DNA of 64,000 bases from Chryseosolibacter sp035628595 (GCA_035628595.1 DASPJN010000254.1:9011-73010), one strand, 5' to 3'. Counted from the stretch's first letter, positions 52,502-61,581 are shown. A program made the numbers and translations. Notes: generated by a model from the sequence alone, not told the origin.

Positions 52502-53250
52502 AAGTTGGGAGACAACAGGTACTTCGAGTAGAATTCGTCAATTACTTTTACAGCATCCTCAGGTTTATCAACCACGGTAAAAAGCTCCATGTCGTCGGGG
52601 TTCACCATTCGTTCTGTCACCAGAACTTTCTTGAACCAATCGATTAATCCCTGCCAGTATTTCTTGCCAACAAGCACGATTGGAAAGCGCCCGATCTTTT
52701 TCGTCTGAATGAGTGTCAATGCTTCGCCCAATTCATCAAGGGTGCCAAACCCTCCGGGCATCACAATAAATCCCTGCGAGTATTTTATGAACATCGTTTT
52801 GCGAACGAAGAAGTAGTCAAAGGTGATCAGTTTGTCTTTGTCGATGTAGATGTTGCCCTGTTGCTCAAACGGAAGAAAGATATTTAAGCCGACGGATTTC
52901 CCGCCAGCACGGTGCGCGCCTTTGTTTCCTGCTTCCATGATACCTGGACCACCGCCGGTTATAACGCCGTAGCCATGCTGAACGAGCTTATATGCAATCG
53001 CTTCAGCCATTTTGTAGTACAGATTGCTGGGCTTCGTTCGAGCGGAACCAAAAATTGTAACGCAAGGACCGATCTTGGCCAACTTCTCCATGCCTTCAAC
53101 AAATTCTGACATCACTTTGAAGATCATCCAGCTGTTTGCACCTTTGATCTCTGCCCAGTCCTTGTCTTTGAATGCAGTTCTGATTCTATTTTCTTCCTCA
53201 AGTGCTTCCTTCAGGAGATCCTCTTCCAATTTTTTCTTGCTCGTTCTCAT
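52498..53250 (-). CDS. LOG family protein (TIGR00730)
   Basis: A 250-residue Rossmann-fold protein with the family signature GSARTKPSN early, GGGPGIMEAGNKGA near 100, and PGGFGTLDELGE near 165. LOG proteins cleave nucleoside-5'-monophosphates (such as AMP or cytokinin ribotides) to base and ribose phosphate. In bacteria the physiological substrate is often uncertain. It is upstream of, and coupled to, the transglycosylase gene. Confidence 0.92.
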   Translation of the reverse strand: MRTSKKKLEEDLLKEALEEENRIRTAFKDKDWAEIKGANSWMIFKVMSEFVEGMEKLAKIGPCVTIFGSARTKPSNLYYKMAEAIAYKLVQHGYGVITGGGPGIMEAGNKGAHRAGGKSVGLNIFLPFEQQGNIYIDKDKLITFDYFFVRKTMFIKYSQGFIVMPGGFGTLDELGEALTLIQTKKIGRFPIVLVGKKYWQGLIDWFKKVLVTERMVNPDDMELFTVVDKPEDAVKVIDEFYSKYLLSPNF

Positions 53251-53317
53251 AGTTAATGAATTGCCAATATAGGCAAACGTAAATAGTTAAAGGAAGCTGA
53301 ATGTTGGTGGGCTAAAA

Positions 53318-53722
53318 TTAAGTAAGGACTAACTCTATCAATTCGCGCTGCACGTTCCAATCCTTTGCGAGTTTAAGCATTGCTGTCGCTTCCATTTCGG
53401 TAACATAGCCTTTTAGGTTATTGGCCTGCCAGACCATGTTGATCAGCTCGACACGTTTTTCTTTTGGGTAATCGCCGATTACGTTGTTGAGATAATCGCG
53501 CGCGCGGTCAAAAGCGGTTACGTAGTTTTCGGCAATGTAATTTAGCGCCCATTGATACTCCTCTGCCGCATCAAGCTCAGCTGACGTTTGATCTAGGTTG
53601 TGCCGTTCCATTTCATCAAGTCCATGGTAGTGGAATATCACTGACTTTAATAACATGTAAACCTTTTTCTCTTCTGGCGACATAACCATAAACATAGAAG
53701 CAAAATACGTAAAGTCGGGCAA
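53318..53722 (-). CDS. TerB-like helical protein
   Basis: A 134-residue helical protein, with YPKEKRVELINMVWQAN followed by TEMEATAMLKLAKDWNV near the end, the helix pattern of the TerB/DjlA-like fold. The start is uncertain: a TTG at 53722 lies 10 bases after the hemW stop; an ATG at 53695 would give 125 residues. There is no evidence of a ter operon, so tellurite resistance is not implied. Likely co-transcribed with hemW. Confidence 0.6.
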   Translation of the reverse strand: MPDFTYFASMFMVMSPEEKKVYMLLKSVIFHYHGLDEMERHNLDQTSAELDAAEEYQWALNYIAENYVTAFDRARDYLNNVIGDYPKEKRVELINMVWQANNLKGYVTEMEATAMLKLAKDWNVQRELIELVLT

Positions 53723-53732
53723 GTAGTTTTGT

Positions 53733-54860
53733 TCAGATCAAAAATAAATCGCTTGCAATCTTGTCTGCTAGCAGTATTCCTTTTCGCGTCAGCGTCAGCG
53801 AGCCATTTTGCCAGAAAGCCATTTCATTTGAAATAAGATCTGAAATATAGTCGCTGTTTTCCGCCAAAATATCATAACTATAAAGTTCCTTGAGTTGCGT
53901 ATGGTCGCAGCCCCATTGCGTTCGCAGGCTTGTCATGATGAATTCGTTCACCTGGTCGTTTCGCGTAAGCAACTCTTTCTCTGCGGGAATCTTATTTTCT
54001 AGAAGCGCTTTTATATATAAGGCATTGTTGCTGATATTATACTGGCGTGACGTTCCGTTGTACGAATGTGCGCTTGGACCCACACCAATATATTTCTGCT
54101 GTCTCCAGTAGTTACTATTGTGCTTTGAAAAATATCCGGGCTTAGCAAAATTAGAGACTTCATAATGCTCATAGCCGGCATTAGTGAGTTTTTCCACCAG
54201 CATTTCGAGGTGATGCGCAGCGACTGAATCTGGCGGGGCTTTCAGTCGTCCCGCCTTCACCCATTTACCGAAAACAGTCTTCTCTTCAATGGTAAGCGAA
54301 TATGCAGAGATGTGTTCAGGATGAAGATCGAGACACATGTTAACGTTCCGGATCCAGTCTGCTTCTGACTGACCTGGCAAGGCGTAAATCAAGTCAACTG
54401 AAATATTCGCAAACCCGGCTTCCCGGGCATCCATGTATGAGTTGATGGCAACCTTGCTGCTGTGAGCCCGGTTTAGGAATTGTAAGATGTCATCGTTAAA
54501 CGTCTGTATGCCAATGCTAAGCCTGTTGAAGCCCAGCTGCTTCAAAACATAAAGATTCTCCTTCGTGAGATCGTCCGGATTTGCCTCACACGTTGCTTCA
54601 ATAACCTCTTTTGCGGGATAGTGAAGTCTGATGCTTTGCATTATCCGTTCAAGGTTAGTTGACGAAAGAAGCGAAGGAGTTCCGCCACCAAGATAAATTG
54701 TCTCAAGTGCCTCGCCGCCAAGATAGTCGGAGCGCAATCCCAACTCGCGGCAAATTGCATCGGTCATTTTATCCTGATCACTGCTGTTGGTTGAAAAGTG
54801 AAAGTCGCAGTAGTAGCAAGCCTGTTTGCAAAAAGGAATATGAACGTAGACTCCTGCCAT
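53733..54860 (-). CDS. hemW: Radical SAM heme chaperone HemW
   Basis: A 375-residue radical SAM protein with the cluster cysteines Cys11, Cys15 and Cys18 (CKQACYYC), GGGTPSLL, the SIGIQTFND segment and the C-terminal HemN-like domain. HemW relatives bind heme and deliver it to membrane proteins; they lack the coproporphyrinogen oxidase role of HemN because the extra N-terminal region is missing. Its neighbour across the divergent gap is the DUF4271-hemD unit, another heme gene. Confidence 0.93.
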   Translation of the reverse strand: MAGVYVHIPFCKQACYYCDFHFSTNSSDQDKMTDAICRELGLRSDYLGGEALETIYLGGGTPSLLSSTNLERIMQSIRLHYPAKEVIEATCEANPDDLTKENLYVLKQLGFNRLSIGIQTFNDDILQFLNRAHSSKVAINSYMDAREAGFANISVDLIYALPGQSEADWIRNVNMCLDLHPEHISAYSLTIEEKTVFGKWVKAGRLKAPPDSVAAHHLEMLVEKLTNAGYEHYEVSNFAKPGYFSKHNSNYWRQQKYIGVGPSAHSYNGTSRQYNISNNALYIKALLENKIPAEKELLTRNDQVNEFIMTSLRTQWGCDHTQLKELYSYDILAENSDYISDLISNEMAFWQNGSLTLTRKGILLADKIASDLFLI

Positions 54861-54868
54861 TATTCCTG

Positions 54869-54876
54869 CAAACTTA
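54869..54876 (-). promoter_or_regulatory. Candidate -7 element for hemW
   Basis: CAAACTTA on the plus strand reads TAAGTTTG on the minus strand, a full -7 match only eight bases from the hemW ATG, suggesting a near-leaderless transcript. Confidence 0.35.
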
Positions 54877-54908
54877 GTTGTCTATTCTCAAACCCGCGAA
54901 TTCTTATA

Positions 54909-54916
54909 TACTTTTG
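54909..54916 (+). promoter_or_regulatory. Candidate -7 element for the DUF4271-hemD unit
   Basis: TACTTTTG, a full match to TAnnTTTG, ends five bases before the ATG at 54922. A near-leaderless transcript is expected. Together with 54869 it makes a compact divergent promoter region of about 60 bp. Confidence 0.4.
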
Positions 54917-54921
54917 CGACC

Positions 54922-56010
54922 ATGTTTCGTAGTGCGCTATTTCTGATTACCGTTTTTGCCTTCCCGAATCTCTTTGGTCAGCAGCGGGTCGTCGTAAAGG
55001 ACCTGTCAAATGAATGGAAGATTTTTGAGGATGGTGCCATGTCAGCCCATCCTTCTGAGATAAATGAGACGATTCATTTCACGCTGGAATTGAATCAATA
55101 TGGAGGAAAATACCTGCTGCTGAACTCAGGAAGAACGTACCACGTGTTTATCAACGGGAAAATGATTCTCTCAGCCCTCGGCGGACGTTTGCTACCGATC
55201 GACAGTCTAAAATCGGTTTTTTATTCTTCGGAAATTCACATTGCGATTCACCAGGAAGCATTCAATCCACGAGGGTTCAGTTCACAAATCGTAGAATGGA
55301 AAATGCCGGATGTGACGGCTGTCGTGCCGAATCCGTCTTCATACTTCCGCGATTTTGTAGCTGCAGCCGGCCTTATCCTGATTATTATTTTCGTCGCATT
55401 GCTACGAACCAACAGCAAGTTGTCTTCGGATTATTTTTCTGTTGGCCGAATTTTATCGCTTCGTGATTCGGACGACAACCCAGCTCATTCACGAGTTGCG
55501 ATTAGTTCAAACGTTGGTTTTTATTTATTCGCGAGCCTGTTGCTTGGGTACTTCCTGCTGATTGTGTTTACGATGTTGCCACATGCTTTTCAGATCGCGC
55601 TTCCATTCGAACATAGCACATTCATTCAGGTGGCCGGTCAATGGCTTGGACTCAGCGTGTTGTTGTTGTCGCTATTCATTGTGAAACTCGTGGTTATATT
55701 CTCTCTTGCGTCACTTTTCGGAATCAGACCTTTGGCGGGCACTCATTTTTTCAATTGGATCAGGCTGATTTTGGTTCTGACCAGTATATTATCCGTTGTT
55801 GCCTTTGCTTTTTTCATTAACAGAAAATATGAATCGGATTTGTATGTTACACTGCTTACAATTCTCGCTTCATTTTTTACCGTATGGATCATCCTGGCGT
55901 TTTTCAAACTCGCGAATCGCAGCCAGCACACGATGTTCCATTTATTTTCTTACATTTGTGCGACCGAAGTAATACCCTTGATAATTACTATCAAGGTACT
56001 TTTCAGATAA
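54922..56010 (+). CDS. DUF4271 domain membrane protein
   Basis: A 362-residue protein with signal peptide (ending NLFGQ near 19), a beta-rich exported region (about 25-140), then about six helices between 145 and 360. The last part has the layout of DUF4271, found upstream of hemD and the gldKLMN genes in many Bacteroidota. The function is unknown; the conserved position suggests a link to heme or to the secretion system. hemD starts 28 bp later. Confidence 0.72.
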   Translation: MFRSALFLITVFAFPNLFGQQRVVVKDLSNEWKIFEDGAMSAHPSEINETIHFTLELNQYGGKYLLLNSGRTYHVFINGKMILSALGGRLLPIDSLKSVFYSSEIHIAIHQEAFNPRGFSSQIVEWKMPDVTAVVPNPSSYFRDFVAAAGLILIIIFVALLRTNSKLSSDYFSVGRILSLRDSDDNPAHSRVAISSNVGFYLFASLLLGYFLLIVFTMLPHAFQIALPFEHSTFIQVAGQWLGLSVLLLSLFIVKLVVIFSLASLFGIRPLAGTHFFNWIRLILVLTSILSVVAFAFFINRKYESDLYVTLLTILASFFTVWIILAFFKLANRSQHTMFHLFSYICATEVIPLIITIKVLFR

Positions 56011-56037
56011 GAATAGACCTAGTTTTTTAGTGCTGAT

Positions 56038-56814
56038 ATGAGTGAAACCGCTACTGACAGAATGCGAAAAGTAAAAAGCGTTCTCGTTACCCAAGAAGCC
56101 CCTGCAGATGCAAATTCCCCTTACATAAAGCTGGCTGAAAAGTATAATCTCAAAATCGATTTCAGACCTTTTATTCAGGTTGAACCTGTTCCTGTTAAAG
56201 AGTTTCGGAAACAAAAAATTGACATCCTTCAGCACACGGCGATAATTTTCACCAGCAGAAACGCTGTGGATCATTTCTTTCATATTTGTCAGGAGTTGAA
56301 GATTGAAATGCCTGCCGATATGAAATATTTTTGCATATCTGAGCAAACCTCAAACTACCTTCAAAAGTATATCGTCATTCGCAAGCGCAAGATTTTCACT
56401 GGCCTGAAAACGGCACAAGATCTTCTTGAGATTTTAAAAAAGCATAAGACCGAGAAGTATCTTTTTCCGTGTTCGGACATCCGCAAAAATGACATTCCAG
56501 ACTTCTTGAAAAACAACGGGTTCCAGTATACTGAAGCCATCATTTATCATACTGTCGCGGCCGACTTATCGGATCTTAAAGAGGTGTTTTACGATATACT
56601 GGCCTTCTTTAGTCCGTCTGGAATAAACTCGTTGTATGTTAATTTTCCAGAATTTAAACAAAATAATACTCGGATTGCCGCGTTCGGTCCTACGACAGCA
56701 AAGGCAGTGCGGGATGCGGGTCTGATTCTCGATATTGAAGCTCCATTACCCAATGCTCCATCTATGACCGGGGCTCTTGAACTGTACATTAAAAAGGCAA
56801 ACGGAGTTAAGTAA
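56038..56814 (+). CDS. hemD: Uroporphyrinogen-III synthase
   Basis: Closes hydroxymethylbilane to uroporphyrinogen III. The 258-residue protein has the two-domain HemD layout with weak sequence conservation: FTSRNAVDHFF near residue 64, FSPSGINSLY near 190, and AAFGPTTAKAVRDAGL near 220. These are the best marked family positions. No other hem gene is adjacent except hemW. It precedes the T9SS genes by 112 bp. Confidence 0.87.
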   Translation: MSETATDRMRKVKSVLVTQEAPADANSPYIKLAEKYNLKIDFRPFIQVEPVPVKEFRKQKIDILQHTAIIFTSRNAVDHFFHICQELKIEMPADMKYFCISEQTSNYLQKYIVIRKRKIFTGLKTAQDLLEILKKHKTEKYLFPCSDIRKNDIPDFLKNNGFQYTEAIIYHTVAADLSDLKEVFYDILAFFSPSGINSLYVNFPEFKQNNTRIAAFGPTTAKAVRDAGLILDIEAPLPNAPSMTGALELYIKKANGVK

Positions 56815-56831
56815 CAGCTTCATTTCTTGGA

Positions 56832-56892
56832 TTTTACGAAGAGCTGTATTTTATTACACTTTAATTACATGCCGATTGAAAGTGTCGTAAAA
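56832..56892. repeat. Nested inverted repeats ahead of porP
   Basis: Outer arms TTTTACGA (56832-56839) and TCGTAAAA (56885-56892) are perfect complements; inside them ACACTTT (56856-56862) and AAAGTGT (56879-56885) are also perfect. The inner loop is 16 nt. The element ends 34 bp before the porP ATG. No T-run follows on either strand, so it is not a simple terminator. Confidence 0.55.
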
Positions 56893-56926
56893 AAGAGTTT
56901 ACTTTAAATCCTATTTTTTAACCTTG

Positions 56927-57877
56927 ATGCTGAACCGCATTTTTTATACTCTGTTGATAGTTTTGTCTTGGGTATCAGGCTATGCTCAGCAGGATCCGCA
57001 ATTCACCCAATACATGTTCAATAACCTTTACCTCACGCCAGCCTACGCAGGCGTCGATGGGGTTACTCAAGTGACAGTCTTTCACCGCAGTCAGTGGTTG
57101 GGTTATGAATCAAGCTTTGGCGATGGTGGCGCCCCGACAACTCAAATGGTGAACTTCACTACGCCAGTTTTCAAACTCAGAAGCGGTTTCGGATTTTATG
57201 CTACATCAGATAAACTGGGTCCGCAAACCAACAATGAGATTCAAACAATGTATGCTTATCATCTTGGCATTAAGGACAGCAAGTTAAGCATCGCCTTGAA
57301 GGCCGGAGTTTACTCAATGTCAATCAATGGCAGACATTACCGATACATTGATCAGGGCGACGAATTGATCAATGAAGGAAAAGTTTCACAGATTTTGCCA
57401 GACCTCGGCTTCGGTCTTTTTTACAGATCCGAAAAGTACTATGCTGGGCTTTCTGTCAACCATCTTTTGAGGTCTCAGTTCGATTTTGGTGTTAATAAAT
57501 CCCGAAATGCACTTGAGAATCACATGAATTTCACCGCAGGCTATTTTCACGAGGTGAACTTCGACCTGAAAGTCAGTCCGTCTATCCTCGTTAAAACCGA
57601 CTTAAAGGAATATTCTTTCGATCTTGGAATTATTGCCACTTTGAAAGATAAGATGTGGGCCGGTTTGTCGTTTAGACAATCGGAGGCAGCCAATGTTTTG
57701 CTTGGTTATAGTTTTTTGAAAGACAGATCATTGAGATTAGGCTATGCGATCGACGTTGTGGTTAAGGACCGTGAAGCAAAAGAAAATTTTTCGCATGAGA
57801 TGATGATCAGTTACCAACTTCCCGTTAATCCGGGTACCGGTAAAAAGGTTGTAAGAACGCCGAGGTATCGGCATTAA
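56927..57877 (+). CDS. porP: PorP/SprF family outer-membrane protein of the type IX secretion system
   Basis: The ATG at 56927 gives a 316-residue protein with signal peptide ending GYAQ and the family opening DPQFTQYMFNNLYLTPAYAG. The rest is a beta barrel of PorV/FadL-like type. PorP/SprF proteins sit in the outer membrane with the T9SS and help particular cargo reach the surface. The order porP-gldK-gldL-gldM-gldN is the same as the porPKLMN operon of Porphyromonas gingivalis. An in-frame TTG at 56924 is less likely. Confidence 0.92.
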   Translation: MLNRIFYTLLIVLSWVSGYAQQDPQFTQYMFNNLYLTPAYAGVDGVTQVTVFHRSQWLGYESSFGDGGAPTTQMVNFTTPVFKLRSGFGFYATSDKLGPQTNNEIQTMYAYHLGIKDSKLSIALKAGVYSMSINGRHYRYIDQGDELINEGKVSQILPDLGFGLFYRSEKYYAGLSVNHLLRSQFDFGVNKSRNALENHMNFTAGYFHEVNFDLKVSPSILVKTDLKEYSFDLGIIATLKDKMWAGLSFRQSEAANVLLGYSFLKDRSLRLGYAIDVVVKDREAKENFSHEMMISYQLPVNPGTGKKVVRTPRYRH

Positions 57878-57884
57878 GCGACAA

Positions 57885-57892
57885 TAAGTTTG
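57885..57892 (+). promoter_or_regulatory. Possible internal -7 element before gldK
   Basis: TAAGTTTG fits TAnnTTTG, 93 bp before the gldK ATG. There is no clear -33 element; low confidence. Confidence 0.25.
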
Positions 57893-57985
57893 CCTTTTGA
57901 GAACTTTTTATTGAATTTGGAAATCAATTTTTAAAAATCGCAACATATCCTTTATCTTTCGAGTCTGTAATCTTTCAAATATTGT

Positions 57986-59071
57986 ATGAATAGATCGGTA
58001 TCTTCTAAACTAGTTTTAATCTTCGCAGGGGCGCTTGCCAGCGCCTGTGGTCTGCTCGGCCTTGGAGGGAAAAGAGGCGGCGATCAGGGTGAAGTAGTTG
58101 GTGTTCCGGGAAGAGAGGGCTGGGTCATGACAATTCCATACGGAATGGTGCCAATACCTGCCGGTACTTTTCATATGGGCCAGGCTGATGAAGATCCCGC
58201 GTCGACCCAAATCAATTTTAATAAGCAAGTTACAATCGGCTCATTTTTCATGGATGATACCGAAATTACAAATAACGAGTACCGTCAGTTCACAAACTTT
58301 TTCCTTGTAGACAACGGAAGCATCGAAGGATTCGAAACAGTTGATGCTGAAACTTTCAGACTACTTTATTATCCTGATACCGCTTCGTGGGTGAAAGATT
58401 TTGCGCACCACATGGGCGACCCTATCCAGGATTATTATTACTGGCATCCAGGTTACGATGATTACCCTGTAGTTGGTATTGATTGGGATGCTGCTGTTTT
58501 CTTCGGCAAGTGGAGAACCGCGTACCTGAACGATTACAGAAAGAGTATCGGCGATTTCCCAATGCCGGAATTCAGATTGCCTTCTGAGGCAGAGTGGGAG
58601 TATGCTGCCCGTGGCGGCCGTGACATGGCAAAGTATCCCTGGGGTAATCCGTATGTACGAAACTCCAAGGGTTGTATGCTCGCGAATTTCAAGCCAGGCC
58701 GCGGGAACTTTTATGACGATGGTTTCGCTTATAGTTCTCCTGTGCAATCATACTTTCCTAACGATTATGGATTATATGACATGTCCGGAAATGTTTCTGA
58801 ATGGTGTCTCGACGATTTTAATCCAGCGTCTGTTCCAACCGTTTGGGATTTGAACCCGCAGTATATTGATGAGAGAACGAATCCTGAAAGCAGTTCTTAC
58901 AATCCTCGGGTTCCGCCGAAGAAAGTTGTGAGAGGAGGTTCATGGAAAGATGTTGCATATTATCTGGAGACTGGAACACGCGCATATGAATTCCGGGATT
59001 CAACGCGTGCCTATATCGGGTTCCGTTGCGCGATGACACATCTTGGTCGTTCATCAGGACAGGAATTTTAG
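57986..59071 (+). CDS. gldK: Type IX secretion lipoprotein GldK/PorK
   Basis: The 361-residue lipoprotein has lipobox ASAC (Cys21) and a formylglycine-generating-enzyme-like (SUMF1) fold: IPAGTFHMGQ, WEYAARGG, DMSGNVSEWC, VVRGGSWKD and GFRCAM. With GldN it forms the large periplasmic ring under the outer membrane. Flavobacterial GldK proteins are longer (about 460), so this is a short version, but all fold markers are present. GldJ has the same fold; the position next to gldL-M-N decides for GldK. Confidence 0.93.
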   Translation: MNRSVSSKLVLIFAGALASACGLLGLGGKRGGDQGEVVGVPGREGWVMTIPYGMVPIPAGTFHMGQADEDPASTQINFNKQVTIGSFFMDDTEITNNEYRQFTNFFLVDNGSIEGFETVDAETFRLLYYPDTASWVKDFAHHMGDPIQDYYYWHPGYDDYPVVGIDWDAAVFFGKWRTAYLNDYRKSIGDFPMPEFRLPSEAEWEYAARGGRDMAKYPWGNPYVRNSKGCMLANFKPGRGNFYDDGFAYSSPVQSYFPNDYGLYDMSGNVSEWCLDDFNPASVPTVWDLNPQYIDERTNPESSSYNPRVPPKKVVRGGSWKDVAYYLETGTRAYEFRDSTRAYIGFRCAMTHLGRSSGQEF

Positions 59072-59131
59072 AACGTAAACACTAAATTGTATTATTATAT
59101 TATCAAAGTATAGAACTTAAACCTTACTAAA

Positions 59132-59950
59132 ATGAGCAAGAAAAAAGGCGGATTCACGGAGCTTATGTACAAAACCATAATGCCGAAAGTGTATGGTATC
59201 GGTGCGGCGGTTGTAATTATTGGTGCTCTCTTTAAGATTCTTCACATTGAGGGAGCTGACCAAATGTTGATGATTGGACTTTCGGTAGAAGCTGGTATAT
59301 TTTTCTTAAGTGCATTTGAACCACCGCATGCTGAAGTGGATTGGTCAAAGGTTTACCCGGAGTTGGCTGAAGAATATGAAGCACCAGCAGTATCTACTCC
59401 ACGTTTAAGCAATAAACCGACTGCATCTCTTACACAGCAATTGGATGTCTCCCTTGAAAAGGCCAAAATAGGCCCTGAGTTGCTTGATAGCCTTGGTAAA
59501 GGATTGAACAACCTTGCAGAATCTGCAAAGAAGATGTCAACTCTTTCTGATGCCGCAGTAGCAACGAACGATTACGCAAAGAACGTTCAGACTGCATCTA
59601 AGTCACTTGCCGAAATGAACAAGTCATACGATGTTGCAATTAAGGCAGTTTCGTCTATGGCAGATGCGTCAAAAGATGCAGGAGAGTATCATACACAGGT
59701 TCAAAAAGTAACGAAGAATCTTGCTGCTTTGAATTCAGTATATGAAATGGAGTTGAAAGATGCTGATGCACACGTGAAGAACATGAACAAGTTTTATGAG
59801 AGTCTTACTGGCGCAATGCAGGGTCTTTCGAAGGTGGGTGATAACACAGCGAAATTCACTGGTGAACTTGGCAAGCTCACTGACAATCTTTCTGCGCTCA
59901 ATAATGTTTATGGCAGCATGTTGACTGCTATGAAGGGCAGCAGTAAGTAA
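59132..59950 (+). CDS. gldL: Gliding/T9SS inner-membrane motor protein GldL
   Basis: Two helices (about 20-38 and 43-62) cross the inner membrane, and the remaining 210 residues form a cytoplasmic helical tail. With GldM it forms the proton-driven motor. The membrane part contains Lys35, His38 and Glu53, positions where charged residues matter in motor proteins of this type. The tail has an internal duplication of about 56 residues: the Asn of MNK or LN motifs recurs at 163, 201, 219 and 257. Length is 272. Confidence 0.95.
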   Translation: MSKKKGGFTELMYKTIMPKVYGIGAAVVIIGALFKILHIEGADQMLMIGLSVEAGIFFLSAFEPPHAEVDWSKVYPELAEEYEAPAVSTPRLSNKPTASLTQQLDVSLEKAKIGPELLDSLGKGLNNLAESAKKMSTLSDAAVATNDYAKNVQTASKSLAEMNKSYDVAIKAVSSMADASKDAGEYHTQVQKVTKNLAALNSVYEMELKDADAHVKNMNKFYESLTGAMQGLSKVGDNTAKFTGELGKLTDNLSALNNVYGSMLTAMKGSSK

Positions 59951-59991
59951 TTTGATTCTTTATAAACGAAATATTCAAATAAACATAGAAT

Positions 59992-61581
59992 ATGGCAGGA
60001 GGTAAGGAAACACCCAGGCAGAAGATGATCGGTATGATGTACTTGGTACTCACGGCTCTTCTTGCGCTGCAGGTTAGTAATGCAGTTTTGGAAAAATTCG
60101 CCATCATCGAAGCTACTCTTACAGAGATGTTGCATCAGGGTGGCGAGAAGAACAGACATGCACTGAGAGCGATTATCGAGGAAGCAGGCAAGAGCCAGAA
60201 TGCAAGGGTTGTTCACGCTAAGGAGAATGCACAAAAAGTGCGCGACCTTACCGTCTCGACTTTAGCATATATCGAACAATTGAAAAAGCGGTTCATGGAG
60301 ATGTCTGGATCTGACAAGGTAGATGAGAAGATCATCAACGACCACAGTTCCAAGGTGGCGTCTTTCATGATGAAGAATCCGGAAGGAAAGAAGTTTGAGA
60401 CAATGCTGAATGATTATGTCGCAAAACTCAAGGAATACTCAGGTCTAGGCGACAAGGAGTTCCCAACGCTGGCGCGTGCACCGAAAGACATGGAAATGTT
60501 TGCCGGAGATACAGATCATGCAAATAAGGATTTCTTGACATTTACGTTTGAAAACACGCCGGTAATTGCAGCTCTTGCTTCTGTTACGCAGATTCAAACG
60601 GAAATTCTTGAGTACGAAACAAGAGCTCTCGATGAGCTGTTGAAACAAGCAGGTGTTGGTAAAGTAAGCTTCGATAATATTGTGCCGATGGTACGCGCCA
60701 AGCAATCTGTTGTTGCAGCTGGTGCTACTTATGAGGCTGATTTATTCATTTCGGCTTCATCCTCTTCTTTCATTCCTGAAATGTATAAGGATGGGCAGAA
60801 ACTTGACCTTTTTGACGATGCGACTGGCGTGAAAATGGGTAAAATCAAATTCACAGCGCAAGGGGGTGGATATGATCCGGCGACTGGCTTGGCCAAGAAG
60901 CATTTTTCAACTAAGATTCAGCTACCTGATACTGCGCTTGTTCAGGAAATCGAATACTTCGTAGCTGAACCTGTTATTAAAGTTACAACGGGTAAGGCGC
61001 CTACGCTTTACATGAACTGTGGTAATAGCGTGAATATTGAAGTTCCGTCGCTTGGAACAAACTACAATCCTTCGTTCACGACAGCAGGTGGAGAACTTAT
61101 CAAAGGTGACAAACCGCAAAAAGTTACAATCATTCCGAAGTCACGTCAGGTGAAGGTAACTGTTGCTAACTCAGGCGCTACGCTTGGATCTGTGAACTTC
61201 GATGTAAAGCCGATTCCACGTCCGCGCTATGTTGTTAAGGACAACAACAACCGTGACATCGATATGAAGAATGGTGTTCGCGGAAGCGCATTGGTAGGTC
61301 TTCGTGTGGTTGCTGAGGCTGAAGAGAACTTCAAGAATGAAGTTCCCGCTGATGCAAACTACCGTATCAGGAAGATGACTGTTGCACACGTAAGAAATGG
61401 ATCTGCGATCAATAAAGGCGAGTTTACAAATGAGAATGTTGATGTAGGAAGATGGCGCTCACAATTCAAGGCTGGTGATTTGCTGGTGATTGAAATCGAG
61501 AATGTGATCCGCCGTACATATAAAAATGAAGAAGAACGCGTTGAAGTACGTTCTGAGATCTATAGAGTTCCGCTAAATTAA
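59992..61581 (+). CDS. gldM: Gliding/T9SS motor protein GldM
   Basis: The 529-residue protein begins AGGKETPRQKMIGMMYLVLT, the strong GldM N-terminus with one helix (about 14-32), and continues into a long periplasmic part with four domains in known structures. It transmits motor movement from GldL to the GldK/GldN ring. The C-terminal domain has VVKDNNNRDIDMK-like and VGRWRSQF segments; length is normal (family about 510-530). Confidence 0.96.
   Translation: MAGGKETPRQKMIGMMYLVLTALLALQVSNAVLEKFAIIEATLTEMLHQGGEKNRHALRAIIEEAGKSQNARVVHAKENAQKVRDLTVSTLAYIEQLKKRFMEMSGSDKVDEKIINDHSSKVASFMMKNPEGKKFETMLNDYVAKLKEYSGLGDKEFPTLARAPKDMEMFAGDTDHANKDFLTFTFENTPVIAALASVTQIQTEILEYETRALDELLKQAGVGKVSFDNIVPMVRAKQSVVAAGATYEADLFISASSSSFIPEMYKDGQKLDLFDDATGVKMGKIKFTAQGGGYDPATGLAKKHFSTKIQLPDTALVQEIEYFVAEPVIKVTTGKAPTLYMNCGNSVNIEVPSLGTNYNPSFTTAGGELIKGDKPQKVTIIPKSRQVKVTVANSGATLGSVNFDVKPIPRPRYVVKDNNNRDIDMKNGVRGSALVGLRVVAEAEENFKNEVPADANYRIRKMTVAHVRNGSAINKGEFTNENVDVGRWRSQFKAGDLLVIEIENVIRRTYKNEEERVEVRSEIYRVPLN

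Noticed and set aside
53318..53722. Tellurite resistance gene
   Set aside because: Only a TerB-like helix pattern is visible; no other ter gene is present.
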